DNA of 35,037 bases from positions 1-35,037 of the forward strand of contig NZ_JAKEDR010000011.1 in the NCBI RefSeq assembly GCF_023653455.1, read 5' to 3'. A program made the translations under genes and the position numbers. This DNA is from Paraclostridium ghonii (GTDB lineage: Bacteria; Bacillota; Clostridia; Peptostreptococcales; Peptostreptococcaceae). A model generated the notes under the pieces. It had not been told where the DNA came from. It did not search any database and saw only the letters and a list, made by a program, of their open reading frames with translations. Position 1 is the stretch's first letter; each line of letters starts with the position of its first letter. Positions 1 to 8,903 of the stretch are shown here, piece by piece.

Positions 1-2
1 CT

Positions 3-836
3 GTATTAGTGTTTGGAGTATTTATTATGGTATTCTCAAGAGAATTTAACAATATAAGTTCAAATATGTGTGAAAATTATAAAAAAGATAATTATGAGGT
101 AAAGAAAATACTTAAAAAATCTTCTCCAACTAAGGCATTGCTAAATAAAGAAATTAAAAGATACTTATCATCGTATATATATGTTTTAAACACATCCATA
201 GGAATGGTAATTTTAATTGTATTAGCTATAGGAATATTAGTAATGGGTCAAGAGAAAATAGCTCAAATAATGAAAATATGTGCACAAACAGATATATTTA
301 ACATTCAAATAACTGGGATGATAATTTTTTGCATATTATTGAGTTGTACAACTAATAGCTCTATATCTTTAGAAGGAAAGAATATATGGATATTAAAGAC
401 AGCTCCATTAGATGAGATCGATATATTAAAATCAAAGATATATTTAAATATTTTATTAATTTTACCTATCTCAATAATAAGTATCTTAGCTATAGGTTTA
501 AAATTACACTTTGATTTTGAATATATAACTACAATGATTATATTGATTTTTGAGTGTTCCATACTAACATCTTTATATGGACTATATATAAATTTATTAT
601 ATCCTAAACTAGATTATATTAGTGAAACAGAAGTTGTTAAGAGAAGTATGGGTTCTGTGATATGTGCTTTTTCTGGTATTGGATATGTGGGATTATATGC
701 AGCGATATACTATTTTGTAGAAATTAAATTTATTAGTGTATTGATATTAGGTATAATAATAACTGGTATAATAGATATTGTTCTATGGAAGCTTATAAAT
801 ACAAAAGGTATAAAAATGTTTAAAGAACTATGTTAA
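3..836 (+). CDS. C-terminal part of a multi-pass membrane protein, probable ABC-type exporter permease (cut by window edge)
   Basis: The frame is open to the left edge, so the true start lies outside the window and the GTG at 9 is probably internal. At least 277 residues are visible, with about five or six hydrophobic segments and a short basic C-terminus. The stretch with SLEGKNIWILKTAPL followed by two more membrane spans resembles the putative ABC-2 exporter permeases of the ABC_tran_2 type, in which an EGK-x-x-W-x-LK-x-x-P loop recurs; this comparison is from memory. Such proteins normally pair with an ATPase encoded just upstream, which cannot be seen here. A terminator follows directly. 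Substrate is unknown. The membrane location is secure and the family moderately so. Confidence 0.55.
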   Translation, partial: VLVFGVFIMVFSREFNNISSNMCENYKKDNYEVKKILKKSSPTKALLNKEIKRYLSSYIYVLNTSIGMVILIVLAIGILVMGQEKIAQIMKICAQTDIFNIQITGMIIFCILLSCTTNSSISLEGKNIWILKTAPLDEIDILKSKIYLNILLILPISIISILAIGLKLHFDFEYITTMIILIFECSILTSLYGLYINLLYPKLDYISETEVVKRSMGSVICAFSGIGYVGLYAAIYYFVEIKFISVLILGIIITGIIDIVLWKLINTKGIKMFKELC

Positions 837-849
837 TTGTAGTAAATTT

Positions 850-879
850 ACTCGATCTAATTATCAGGTCGAGTTTTTT
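850..879 (+). terminator. Rho-independent terminator
   Basis: A 9-bp stem (ACTCGATCT with AGGTCGAGT, one G-U pair) has a 7-nt loop and is followed by six T. It closes the upstream exporter gene. Confidence 0.8.
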
Positions 880-969
880 GACTGTAAAAATATAATATTT
901 ACATTACCTATGTATTAAATGATAAGATATAATTAATAAAAACTACAACTAAGGGGGGGAGCATAATAT

Positions 970-1479
970 ATGAAGACTAAAAAACTAGCTCATATGTCAT
1001 TGATGGTAGGATATAGTTTAATTTTATATATAATAGAAAGTTATATGCCGAATCCATTAATAGCTATATTTCCAGGGGCAAAACTAGGAATTGCAAATAT
1101 AGTAACATTAACTTCGTTAGTTTTATTTGGGTTAAAAGATACTTTTATTATTTTATCTGTAAGAGTATTGATGTCATCTATATTTGCAGGTCCAATTTCA
1201 TATTTGTTATTTAGTATAGCCGGATCGTATTTAAGTTTAATATTTATGTACTTAGCTTTAAAAATCAATAAATTTTCATTAGTGGGGGTAAGTGTAGTAG
1301 GTTCTATAGGTCATAATATAGGTCAACTAGCAGTAGCGGGAATTATAATAAAAAATGGTATGATCTTTGGATATTTACCATATATGTTGTTTGCTTCTGT
1401 TATAACAGGACTGTTTGTTGGAATTGCTTCAAAGTTTCTGGTAGGAACGTTATCGTGTATTAATAAAAACGTTTATTGA
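970..1479 (+). CDS. Gx transporter family / heptaprenyl diphosphate synthase component I-like membrane protein
   Basis: The 169-residue protein is almost entirely hydrophobic, with about five membrane segments. The conserved core, with PGAKLGIANIVTL near residues 36-48, then RVLMSSIFAGP and the later G-x-x-GHNIGQ, is the hallmark of the Hpre_diP_synt_I (Gx transporter) family. Members were first named for heptaprenyl diphosphate synthase component I but look like small integral-membrane, ECF S-component-like transporters; the substrate is not established. Start ATG follows a strong AAGGGGGGGAG ribosome site. It stands alone: a terminator precedes it, and the next gene has its own promoter overlapping this stop codon. 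Confidence 0.85.
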   Translation: MKTKKLAHMSLMVGYSLILYIIESYMPNPLIAIFPGAKLGIANIVTLTSLVLFGLKDTFIILSVRVLMSSIFAGPISYLLFSIAGSYLSLIFMYLALKINKFSLVGVSVVGSIGHNIGQLAVAGIIIKNGMIFGYLPYMLFASVITGLFVGIASKFLVGTLSCINKNVY

Positions 1480-1505
1480 CACAGTAGTGAAAAGATTGTT
1501 AAAAT
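1476..1505 (+). promoter_or_regulatory. Sigma-A-type promoter for the Spo0E-like gene
   Basis: A perfect TTGACA (1476-1481), an 18-nt spacer and TAAAAT (1500-1505) lie about 40 bp before the small ORF. The -35 box overlaps the upstream TGA stop codon. Confidence 0.6.
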
Positions 1506-1544
1506 ATAAATGAATATATATAAATTTGTAACTATGGTGATAAT

Positions 1545-1718
1545 ATGACTAAGAATGAACTGGTTTTACTAAAGAAAGAAATAGAAGCTCTAAGGGAAGA
1601 AATAAATACTTATATAGAATACCCGGATATATTTAAAGATGAATTGGTTAGTGCGAGTAATAAAATTGACCAAGCAATAAACAAGTATATACAATTGAGC
1701 AAAGAGTCTTCTAAATAA
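1545..1718 (+). CDS. Spo0E-like aspartyl-phosphate phosphatase peptide
   Basis: A 57-residue, strongly helical peptide. Two predicted helices flank a short turn, giving a helical hairpin. The second helix carries ELVSASNKIDQAINKYIQL, matching the Spo0E-family pattern S-x-x-(L/I)-D-x-x-I-x-x-Y, here S39-N-K-I-D42. Family members dephosphorylate Spo0A~P and so delay sporulation; whether this one acts on Spo0A is inferred. The start ATG is preceded by a modest TGGTGAT ribosome site and by a good promoter. The terminator hairpin overlaps the stop codon, making this a compact monocistronic unit. Confidence 0.75.
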   Translation: MTKNELVLLKKEIEALREEINTYIEYPDIFKDELVSASNKIDQAINKYIQLSKESSK

Positions 1719-1732
1719 AAGAAGACTTTTTT
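1705..1732 (+). terminator. Rho-independent terminator overlapping the Spo0E-like stop
   Basis: AGTCTTC pairs with GAAGACT across a 9-nt loop and runs into six T. The left arm is still coding sequence. Confidence 0.7.
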
Positions 1733-1811
1733 GCTATATGTATATCATTTGAGCATAGCGTTAATAATTAATAATTGAGATATATAAATTGTTAAAAGAA
1801 AGGTATTAATC

Positions 1812-2648
1812 ATGATTTTGGCAAAATTAATAAACTCAGTTATTATAATTGTTTGTGCTTATATTTTATTAAAATTAATACAATATTTTTTGAAAAAAAT
1901 ATTTGAATTTACTAGATTTGATGTAAGATATGAAAATACTTTAAATAGCCTTTTATGTTCTGTGACCTATTATGTTATATTTGTTTTAACTATAATATTG
2001 TTACTAAGGGAGTTTAACATAGTAGATGTAACTAAATTTGGTACTTTAGTAACAGGAGCAAGTATAGTTGGATTGATAGCTGGGGTTGCTTCTCAAAGTA
2101 TATTAAAAGATATATTTAATGGTTTTTTTTTAATATTTGAAAAACAAATGCAAGTTGGAGATTTTGTTTTAATAAATGAGAAATTTAGAGGGACTATAGA
2201 AGAAATAGGGCTTAGAAGTACAAGTTTAAGAGATTGGGATTTAAGAAGGGTAACTATTCCAAATGGGAATATTAACAGTATTAGAAATTACAGTAGAAAA
2301 AACATGAGAATAGTTGTAAGTGTAAGAGTTCCATACCAAGAAGACCCTTTAGAAGTGATTAAAACATTAGAAGAAGTATGCAACACATTAAATGAAAGAC
2401 ACAAGGAATTCTTATGTAGAAAAAAAGGTAAAGAAAATAACGATTCGTTTAGTGTTTATGGAGTTACAGATATTGAAGAAAAGTCTGTAGGAGCTAAGTA
2501 CACTATAACTGGAATTGTTCAATCTCATAAATACTTTACTGTGCTTAAAGATGCAAAACTTCAGATACTAATAACATTTAGAGAGAATGGAATAAACATA
2601 GCTTATCCTACTCATATAAATATTGTTAAACAAAATATTTGTGATTAA
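1812..2648 (+). CDS. mscS: Small-conductance mechanosensitive channel, MscS family
   Basis: The 278-residue protein has three N-terminal hydrophobic segments (about 5-25, 45-68 and 80-100). The third is the Gly/Ala-rich pore helix with GASIVGLIAGVASQ, then the turn into a beta domain with QVGDFVLI, the G-x-x-E-x-I-G-L-R-x-T core, and PNG-x-I-x-S-I-x-N-x-S. These are the diagnostic MscS motifs. It opens under membrane tension to release osmolytes during hypo-osmotic shock. Length fits the short MscS class (B. subtilis YkuT/E. coli MscS type). It is flanked by terminators on both sides, so it is monocistronic. A GAAAGG ribosome site precedes the ATG. Confidence 0.93.
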   Translation: MILAKLINSVIIIVCAYILLKLIQYFLKKIFEFTRFDVRYENTLNSLLCSVTYYVIFVLTIILLLREFNIVDVTKFGTLVTGASIVGLIAGVASQSILKDIFNGFFLIFEKQMQVGDFVLINEKFRGTIEEIGLRSTSLRDWDLRRVTIPNGNINSIRNYSRKNMRIVVSVRVPYQEDPLEVIKTLEEVCNTLNERHKEFLCRKKGKENNDSFSVYGVTDIEEKSVGAKYTITGIVQSHKYFTVLKDAKLQILITFRENGINIAYPTHINIVKQNICD

Positions 2649-2649
2649 T

Positions 2650-2677
2650 AAAAAGGACTATTTAAATAGTCCTTTTT
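2650..2677. terminator. Palindromic terminator after mscS
   Basis: A perfect 28-bp palindrome, A5-GGACTA-TTTAAA-TAGTCC-T5, could act on either strand. It starts immediately after the mscS stop. Confidence 0.8.
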
Positions 2678-2766
2678 ATTTTAATGTAAAAACATAGTCG
2701 TAATAATGGACTAACCTATGCAAATATAAATATAAATATACCTAACTATAAAGGAGGGGGAGTGCT

Positions 2767-3420
2767 ATATCGCCTAATGAAATATTAACTAGGTTATTAA
2801 TAGCTCTTATTATAGGAGGGCTAACAGGACTTGAAAGAGAAAAGTCTTATCAATTTGCAGGTTTTAGGACACATATTTTAGTTTCTATTGGATCGTGTAT
2901 AACATCTATAACATCTGTATTACTATTTATAGAATATAGCTCAAAGATTAACTTAGATCCATCAAGGCTAACAGCCCAAGTATTATCGGGTATAGGTTTT
3001 TTAGGAACAGGAGCTATACTTAAAAATTCAAGTGGTATAAGGGGGCTTACTACAGCAGCTGGAATATGGGCAACAGCTTGTATAGGAATTGCTATAGGAT
3101 ATGGTCAATATATACTAGGAATATCAGGTTGGCTATTTGTAATGGTTACATTGTATATATTGAAAAATATAGATAAGTTAGTTTTTAGAAAAAAACAAAA
3201 TATACTAACTATTAAAGTAGATAATGTAAACATTATATCTACAATATATAACAAATTAGAAAAATCACAAATAAGCGTAAGTAATATTGACGTAGTTAGT
3301 GGAGATTACTATTATGTAATAAATTTTTTCATCGTTTATGATAGACGAATTATGGTAGAAAAGATAATATTAGAATTAAATGAGTTAAAAAATATAATAA
3401 GTATAGATTATTTACATTAA
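2767..3420 (+). CDS. MgtC/SapB family membrane protein with no canonical start codon
   Basis: The frame encodes the classic MgtC pattern: LTGLEREK, AGFRTHILVSIGS, DPSRLTAQVLSGIGFLGTGAIL and RGLTTAAGIWATACIG. Four or five membrane helices are followed by a C-terminal ACT-like soluble domain of about 80 residues. No ATG, GTG, TTG or CTG occurs in frame between the upstream TAA (2749-2751) and Met at 3142, which lies too far inside the conserved domain. A very strong AAGGAGG ribosome site (2751-2757) places initiation near 2762-2767. I therefore use ATA at 2767 (217 aa). Alternatively GTG at 2762 is the start and one base is missing after GTG-CTA. MgtC proteins affect magnesium homeostasis and F-type ATPase; the role here is inferred. 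Confidence 0.8.
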   Translation: MSPNEILTRLLIALIIGGLTGLEREKSYQFAGFRTHILVSIGSCITSITSVLLFIEYSSKINLDPSRLTAQVLSGIGFLGTGAILKNSSGIRGLTTAAGIWATACIGIAIGYGQYILGISGWLFVMVTLYILKNIDKLVFRKKQNILTIKVDNVNIISTIYNKLEKSQISVSNIDVVSGDYYYVINFFIVYDRRIMVEKIILELNELKNIISIDYLH

Positions 3421-3465
3421 AATATATAAAATAAGACATAGCTATAATAAAATTGAGGTGTATGA

Positions 3466-4317
3466 ATGAAGACAAACATAAGAGTAATAATTGAAGGGTC
3501 AACGGATTTCCCTAAAGAACTATTGGATAAAATGGGAGTAAAAGTTGTAGGAATCAATATAGCGTTTGGAGAGGAAAATTATATAGGTGGTGAAGAAATT
3601 ACTGAAGCTGAATTTTATGAAAAAATGAAGCAGTGTAAAGAATTACCTAAGACATCAAGTCCGTCACCTGATAGATTCATAGAAATGTTTGATTGTGAAG
3701 AAGAAGAAATACTAATTATTGCACTCACTTCTAAACTATCTAGTACTTATAGTAGTGCATTACTAGCTAAAAATATATATTTAGAACATAATCCAAATAG
3801 TAATAAAACAATAGCAGTTATAGATTCATTAAGTGGATCTATAGGTGTTGGATTAATGGTTTATAAAGCTAATAAATTAATAGAAGAAGGAAAGTGTTTA
3901 AGAGAAGTAGTTGAATATTTGGAAGATGTAAAAGGGAAGATAGCTTTTTATGGAGCTTTAGATACACTTGAAAACGCTATAAAAGGTGGAAGGGTAAATC
4001 CTATTGCTGGAAAATTGATAAATGCGCTTAATTTCAAAGTTATAATAGAAATATCAGAAGGATTAGTTAAGCCTATAGATAAAGCAAGAGGCGAAAGTAA
4101 CAGTATAAAAAAGCTATTTGAAAGAGTAAAAAATAATGTTCATGATATAAAAGATAAAACTTTAGCTATAGGGCATTCAAATTGTAAAGAAAAAGCTGAA
4201 AAAATAGCTAAATATATAGAAGAAAATTATGAACATAAGGACATAATAATATCAAGTATAGGTCCTGTTATGGGAACTTATACATCAGAAGGAGCTATAT
4301 TAATAGCTGTACTGTAA
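3466..4317 (+). CDS. DegV family fatty-acid-binding protein
   Basis: The 283-residue soluble protein begins with the DegV signature: an initial beta strand, then EGSTDFPKEL and KVVGINIAFGEENYIGGEEIT. It continues with P-K-T-S-S-P-S-P and ALTSKLSSTYSSA, typical of the fatty-acid pocket; the LSGS-IGVGLMVY and GR-x-NPIAGKLI segments fit the second domain. In Firmicutes DegV/FakB-like proteins present an acyl chain to a FakA kinase to form acyl-phosphate for phospholipid synthesis. No fakA is nearby, so its partner is elsewhere. The start ATG follows GAGGTG. pepF begins 25 bp downstream and the two may be co-transcribed. Confidence 0.88.
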   Translation: MKTNIRVIIEGSTDFPKELLDKMGVKVVGINIAFGEENYIGGEEITEAEFYEKMKQCKELPKTSSPSPDRFIEMFDCEEEEILIIALTSKLSSTYSSALLAKNIYLEHNPNSNKTIAVIDSLSGSIGVGLMVYKANKLIEEGKCLREVVEYLEDVKGKIAFYGALDTLENAIKGGRVNPIAGKLINALNFKVIIEISEGLVKPIDKARGESNSIKKLFERVKNNVHDIKDKTLAIGHSNCKEKAEKIAKYIEENYEHKDIIISSIGPVMGTYTSEGAILIAVL

Positions 4318-4342
4318 AATATTATAAAAAAGGAGTGAAATT

Positions 4343-6127
4343 ATGGGATTAGACAGAGCTTCTATAGAAGAAAAGTTTAAATGGGATATAGACACTATGT
4401 ACAAAAGTGAAGAAACTATAAACCAAGATATAAAAAAAGTAAATGAAATTATAGAGGAGCTAAAAAGCTATAAGGGTAAGCTTTCCAATAGCAAAGAAAA
4501 CCTTTATAAGGTACTAACACATTCAGAGAAAGCATCTAGAATACTTCAAAATTTATATGTTTATACACACATGAAACAACATGAAGATACAAGAAAAAAT
4601 GAAAATCAAGCTAAAGCAACGAAAACAGAAATGTTATCTACAGAATTATCAATGGCAACATCGTATATGGTTCCTGAGATAATAGCTATGGATGAGGTGA
4701 AATTAAAAGAGTACTTAAGTGATGAAAAATTAAGTTTTTATAAAAAGTATGTAGATGAGATATTAAGAGATAAGCCTCATACACTTAATGAAAAAGAAGA
4801 AGAAATTTTAGCGGCAGCTTCGGACTTGAGTGGAATAGCTGAAAATGTATATGAAATGTTCTCATTTGCCGATTTAAAATTCCCTGAAATAAAAGATGAA
4901 AATGGAGAAACTGTACAAATCACTCATGGAAACTACTCGTCATTCTTAAAGAGTAAAGACAGTCGAGTTAGAAAAGATGCGTTTGATGCGGTATATTCAA
5001 CTTACGATGAGTATAAAAATACATTTGCATCGACTTTATATGGAGGAATAAAAAGTGAAATATTCTATGCTAAAATGAGAAACTTTAAATCAGCTATGGA
5101 AAGTTCACTATTTCAAGATGATATAAGTGTAGATGTGTATAATAATCTAATAGATGCAGTTGATGAGAGTTTAGATACATTAAATAAATACGTAGATCTA
5201 AGAAAAAAATATTTAGGGATAGATGAAATGCATATGTATGATTTATATGTACCTATAACTTCTAAATTTGATATGAAGGTAACTTACGAGGAAGCGCAAG
5301 AAATAATATTAAAAGCATTAAAGCCATTAGGAGAGGAATATTTAAGTGTTGTAAAAAAAGCTTTCGATGAAAGATGGATAGACGTTTATGAAAATGAAGG
5401 TAAACAAGGTGGAGCTTACTCATGGGGAAGTTATGATTCATCTCCATACATACTAATGAGCTATAAAGATGATTTAAATTCATTATTCACATTAATACAT
5501 GAACTTGGACACTCTATGCATAGTTACTATTCAAGAAATAGCCAAGAATATTTATACTCATCATATAAAATATTTGTAGCAGAGGTTGCCTCAATTTTAA
5601 ATGAATTACTACTAGTAAATTATTTATTAGAAAATTCAAATTCAAAAGAAGAGAGAATATATCTTTTAAATTATTACTTAGAGCAATTTAGGACTACAGT
5701 ATATAGACAAACTATGTTTGCTGAATTTGAAAAAATAACTCATGAAAGAGTAGAAAGCAAAGAGCCTTTAACATCTAAAGAATTTACAGAAATATATTAT
5801 GATTTAAATGAAAAATACTATGGTAAATCGTGTGTAGTTGATGAACCTATAGGTTTAGAATGGGCTAGAATACCTCATTTCTATTCTAATTTTTATGTTT
5901 ATAAATATGCTACAGGATTTTCAGCAGCAAGTGCATTAAGTGAAAAAATCTTAAAAGAAGGCGATGTAGCAGTTAAAAAATACCTAAACTTCCTAAAAAG
6001 TGGAGGGTCAGAATATCCACTTAACCAACTAAGAGCAGCTGGAGTGGATATGGAGAAAAAGGAATCTATAGAAAATGCTCTTAATGTATTTAAAGAGTTA
6101 GTAAATGAGTTAGAAAGAGAATGTTAA
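4343..6127 (+). CDS. pepF: Oligoendopeptidase F (M3 family zinc metallopeptidase)
   Basis: The 594-residue length matches PepF. The zinc motif HELGH is at residues 386-390 within LIHELGHSMHSYYS, and the third zinc ligand region follows in EVASILNELL. The N-terminal helical pepF-N domain carries LYVYTHMKQHEDTRK and the C-terminus carries YATGFSAASALSEKIL and YLNFLKSGGSEYPL, all familiar M3B features. It cleaves short peptides (about 6-18 residues) in the cytoplasm, fitting peptide-fermenting growth. The start ATG follows AAAGGAGTG. A terminator overlaps the end of the gene. Confidence 0.96.
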   Translation: MGLDRASIEEKFKWDIDTMYKSEETINQDIKKVNEIIEELKSYKGKLSNSKENLYKVLTHSEKASRILQNLYVYTHMKQHEDTRKNENQAKATKTEMLSTELSMATSYMVPEIIAMDEVKLKEYLSDEKLSFYKKYVDEILRDKPHTLNEKEEEILAAASDLSGIAENVYEMFSFADLKFPEIKDENGETVQITHGNYSSFLKSKDSRVRKDAFDAVYSTYDEYKNTFASTLYGGIKSEIFYAKMRNFKSAMESSLFQDDISVDVYNNLIDAVDESLDTLNKYVDLRKKYLGIDEMHMYDLYVPITSKFDMKVTYEEAQEIILKALKPLGEEYLSVVKKAFDERWIDVYENEGKQGGAYSWGSYDSSPYILMSYKDDLNSLFTLIHELGHSMHSYYSRNSQEYLYSSYKIFVAEVASILNELLLVNYLLENSNSKEERIYLLNYYLEQFRTTVYRQTMFAEFEKITHERVESKEPLTSKEFTEIYYDLNEKYYGKSCVVDEPIGLEWARIPHFYSNFYVYKYATGFSAASALSEKILKEGDVAVKKYLNFLKSGGSEYPLNQLRAAGVDMEKKESIENALNVFKELVNELEREC

Positions 6128-6145
6128 TATACATTCTCTTTTTTT
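6116..6145 (+). terminator. Rho-independent terminator after pepF
   Basis: AGAGAATGT pairs with ACATTCTCT around a 6-nt loop, followed by seven T including the last base of the stem. The left arm is inside the last pepF codons. Confidence 0.85.
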
Positions 6146-6181
6146 ATATTAATGAAATTATATTATTCTAAAAAATATCAT

Positions 6182-6260
6182 TTTACGGTGAATTAACATA
6201 CTTTACTACTATTTAACGTAGTTTACTTTCAGTTAACATAATTCTAATTTAAACTTAACA
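6182..6260 (+). promoter_or_regulatory. Pho-box-like repeat array upstream of pst
   Basis: Hexamers related to TT(A/T)AC(A/T/G) start at 6182, 6193, 6202, 6213, 6222, 6233 and 6255. TTTAC and TTAAC forms alternate, and each form recurs exactly every 20 bp, about two DNA turns. Firmicute PhoP boxes are direct repeats of TT(A/C/T)A(C/T)A spaced about 11 bp centre to centre, so this fits a PhoP~P binding region activating the pst operon under phosphate limitation. The -10 element is not clear. Confidence 0.7.
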
Positions 6261-6378
6261 TTTAAATTTTATTATTAAAGTGTAGATAAAACAATTAAAA
6301 AAGAATAAAGCATAACAAAGTTGACAAACTAAAAATATAAATTGAGAAATTATAAGAGTTATAAAAATGGAGGTATTT

Positions 6379-7284
6379 ATGTTAGCTGATAACCAACTGA
6401 TCAATTCGAAAAATAACAACAAAACAAAGTACACAATGGAAAAAATAGCAAAAAATGTATTCATGATAAGTGCGCTAATTGCGGTAATTAGTTTATTACT
6501 TATTATAGGTTTTGTTTTTTATAAAGGACTTACACCATTTATATCAAAAGGATATTCATTTATAGAATTTTTAACAGGAACTTCATGGGTTCCAAGTGCA
6601 AATCAATATGGAATTTTGCCTATGATAGTTGCATCAATTTTATCAACGTTAGGTGCGCTTTTAATTGGAGCTCCAATAGGAATTCTTACAGCTGCATTTA
6701 TTGCAGAAGTAGCTCCTAAAAAAATAGCAAATATTATAAGTTCTGGAGTTGACTTATTAGCAGGGATACCATCTGTACTTTATGGATTATTTGGATTAGC
6801 AGTTATAGTTCCAACTATTCAAAGTGTATTTAATTTACCGAAAGGTCAAAGTTTATTAGCTGTAATAATAGTTCTTTCAATAATGATGCTACCAACAATA
6901 ATAGCTGTTTCAAAAACTGCTATAAAGGCTGTTCCAAATGCTTATAGAGAAGGATCTCTAGCACTTGGAGCATCAAAGATAGAAACAATATTTAAAGTAG
7001 TTTTACCATCTGCAAAATCAGGTATATTAGCAGCAGTAGTTTTAGGAACGGGAAGAGCTTTAGGTGAAACTATGGCGGTAATATTAGTTGCAGGTAACTC
7101 CCCAGTTGTACCTAACTCACTTATGGATAGTGTAAGACCATTAACAACTAACATTGCATTAGAGATGGGCTATGCATTTGGAACACATCAAGAGATGTTA
7201 TTTGCGACAGGAGTTGTACTATTTATATTTATATTAGTACTTAACTTAGTATTAAGTAAACTTTCTAATAAGGCAGGCAATTAA
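6379..7284 (+). CDS. pstC: Phosphate ABC transporter permease PstC
   Basis: The 301-residue integral-membrane protein has about six helices, one near 25-55 followed by a conserved block from GILPMIVASILSTLGALLIGAPIG onward. The EAA-type loop YREGSLALGASKIETIFKVVLP contacts the PstB ATPase, and GTGRALGETMAVILVAGN is typical of PstC. The ATG at 6367 is in frame but overlaps the ribosome site ATGGAGG, so ATG 6379, five bases after GGAGG, is the better start. It is the first gene of pstC-A-B-phoU; unusually no pstS precedes it here. With PstA it forms the channel of the high-affinity phosphate importer. Confidence 0.95.
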   Translation: MLADNQLINSKNNNKTKYTMEKIAKNVFMISALIAVISLLLIIGFVFYKGLTPFISKGYSFIEFLTGTSWVPSANQYGILPMIVASILSTLGALLIGAPIGILTAAFIAEVAPKKIANIISSGVDLLAGIPSVLYGLFGLAVIVPTIQSVFNLPKGQSLLAVIIVLSIMMLPTIIAVSKTAIKAVPNAYREGSLALGASKIETIFKVVLPSAKSGILAAVVLGTGRALGETMAVILVAGNSPVVPNSLMDSVRPLTTNIALEMGYAFGTHQEMLFATGVVLFIFILVLNLVLSKLSNKAGN

Positions 7285-7285
7285 T

Positions 7286-8110
7286 ATGAGAAAATTAAGA
7301 GAGAATTTTTTAAAGGCGGCAGTTTGGCTATCTGCTATATTTACAATAAGTATGTTGGTAATAATAGTTGGATTTATATTTATAAAAGGAATCGGCGGGA
7401 TAAATTTAAACTTTTTAATTAGTGATTACTCAGCAAGTGGAAATGGCGGAATACTACCTATGATTGTCACAACTTTATATACAGTATTTTTAGCAATAAT
7501 AGTTGCAACGCCAATAGGTGTTTTAGCAGCAGTATATTTACAAGAATATGCTAGAAAAGGAGCAGTGGTAAATATTGTAAGATTTGCAACAGAAAGTTTA
7601 GCAGGAATACCATCTATAGTTTATGGGTTATTTGGAGGTATATTCTTTGTCATAACACTTCAAATGGGATACTCAATTATTGCAGGATCATTAACAGTAG
7701 CTATAATAATTTTACCTGTAATAATTCGTACAACAGAAGAAGCATTAAAAACAGTTCCTCAAGGATATAGAGAAGCATCTTTAGCTATGGGAGCTACAAA
7801 GTTTCAAACATTGTATAAAGTAATAGTTCCAAGTGCATTACCAGGAATTTTATCAGGAATAATACTATCAATAGGTCGTGTAGTTGGAGAATCAGCAGCA
7901 ATATTATTAACTGCAGGTACAGTGGCACAAATGCCAACAAGTATATTTGATAGTGCTAGAACACTTACAGTACATTCTTACTTAATTACTAAGGAAACTG
8001 GAAATATAGAACAAGCTGCTAGTGTAGGTGTAGTTTTAATAATTATAGTATTATTTTTAAATACTTTAGCTAAATTTATAGTTAAAAAGTTTAGTAAGGA
8101 GAGCTATTAA
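7286..8110 (+). CDS. pstA: Phosphate ABC transporter permease PstA
   Basis: The 274-residue protein has six predicted helices. [32 protein letters not shown] and the EAA loop [22 protein letters not shown] followed by [15 protein letters not shown] match PstA. It starts one base after the pstC stop, with the ribosome site inside the pstC end (AAGGCAGG), so translation is probably coupled. It pairs with PstC in the membrane. Confidence 0.95.
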   Translation: MRKLRENFLKAAVWLSAIFTISMLVIIVGFIFIKGIGGINLNFLISDYSASGNGGILPMIVTTLYTVFLAIIVATPIGVLAAVYLQEYARKGAVVNIVRFATESLAGIPSIVYGLFGGIFFVITLQMGYSIIAGSLTVAIIILPVIIRTTEEALKTVPQGYREASLAMGATKFQTLYKVIVPSALPGILSGIILSIGRVVGESAAILLTAGTVAQMPTSIFDSARTLTVHSYLITKETGNIEQAASVGVVLIIIVLFLNTLAKFIVKKFSKESY

Positions 8111-8111
8111 T

Positions 8112-8867
8112 ATGAATAACATAAAAATAAATGTAAAAAACTTAGAGCTTTTTTATGGAGATAACAAAGCTTTAAAAGGTATAGATCTGCAAGTAAAAGA
8201 AAATAAGGTAACTGCATTAATAGGCCCTTCAGGATGTGGTAAATCAACTTTTTTAAGAACGCTAAATAGAATGAATGATTTAATCGAAAATGTGAAAATA
8301 AAAGGAGAAATACTCGTAGATGGAGAAGATATATATATATCTGACGATGTTATAAAATTACGTACAAAAGTAGGAATGGTATTTCAAAAGCCAAATCCAT
8401 TTCCGATGAGTATATATGATAATGTTGCATATGGACCTAGAATACATGGTATAAAGGATAAATCTACACTAGATAAGATTGTTGAAGAAAGTTTAAGAGG
8501 AGCAGCTATTTGGGATGAAGTTAAAGATAGATTAAACAAATCTGCTTTAGGATTATCAGGAGGACAACAACAACGTATATGTATAGCTAGAACAATAGCT
8601 ATGAAGCCAGAAGTTATACTAATGGATGAACCAACTTCAGCACTAGATCCAATATCAACATCTAAAGTAGAAGAACTAATAGACGAATTAAAAGATAAAT
8701 ATACAATAGTGATAGTAACTCATAATATGCAACAAGCGGCACGTGTATCGGATGAGACAGCATTTTTCTTATGTGGAGAAATTGTAGAATTTGACGAAAC
8801 GAAAACTATATTTACAAGTCCAAAAGATAAACGTACAGAAGACTATATAACGGGAAGATTTGGATAA
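8112..8867 (+). CDS. pstB: Phosphate ABC transporter ATP-binding protein PstB
   Basis: The 251-residue ATPase has Walker [10 protein letters not shown] at 38-46, the Q-loop in [17 protein letters not shown] (this PNPFP-x-SI-x-x-NV stretch is PstB-specific), signature LSGGQQQR at 148-155, Walker [13 protein letters not shown] at 169-180 and the H-loop in [12 protein letters not shown]. It starts one base after the pstA stop, with AAGGAGAG inside pstA. It powers phosphate uptake and, with PhoU, takes part in phosphate signalling. Confidence 0.97.
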   Translation: MNNIKINVKNLELFYGDNKALKGIDLQVKENKVTALIGPSGCGKSTFLRTLNRMNDLIENVKIKGEILVDGEDIYISDDVIKLRTKVGMVFQKPNPFPMSIYDNVAYGPRIHGIKDKSTLDKIVEESLRGAAIWDEVKDRLNKSALGLSGGQQQRICIARTIAMKPEVILMDEPTSALDPISTSKVEELIDELKDKYTIVIVTHNMQQAARVSDETAFFLCGEIVEFDETKTIFTSPKDKRTEDYITGRFG

Positions 8868-8903
8868 AATAAATATAAAATAATCAATAAAAGGAGTTTT
8901 AAA

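Noticed and set aside
878..896. TTGACT and TATAAT after the first terminator as a promoter
   Set aside because: The spacer is only 7 bases.
6321..6326. Perfect TTGACA before pstC as a -35 box
   Set aside because: No -10-like hexamer lies 16-18 bases downstream; the nearest TATAAG is 24 bases away, so it is not a convincing standard promoter.
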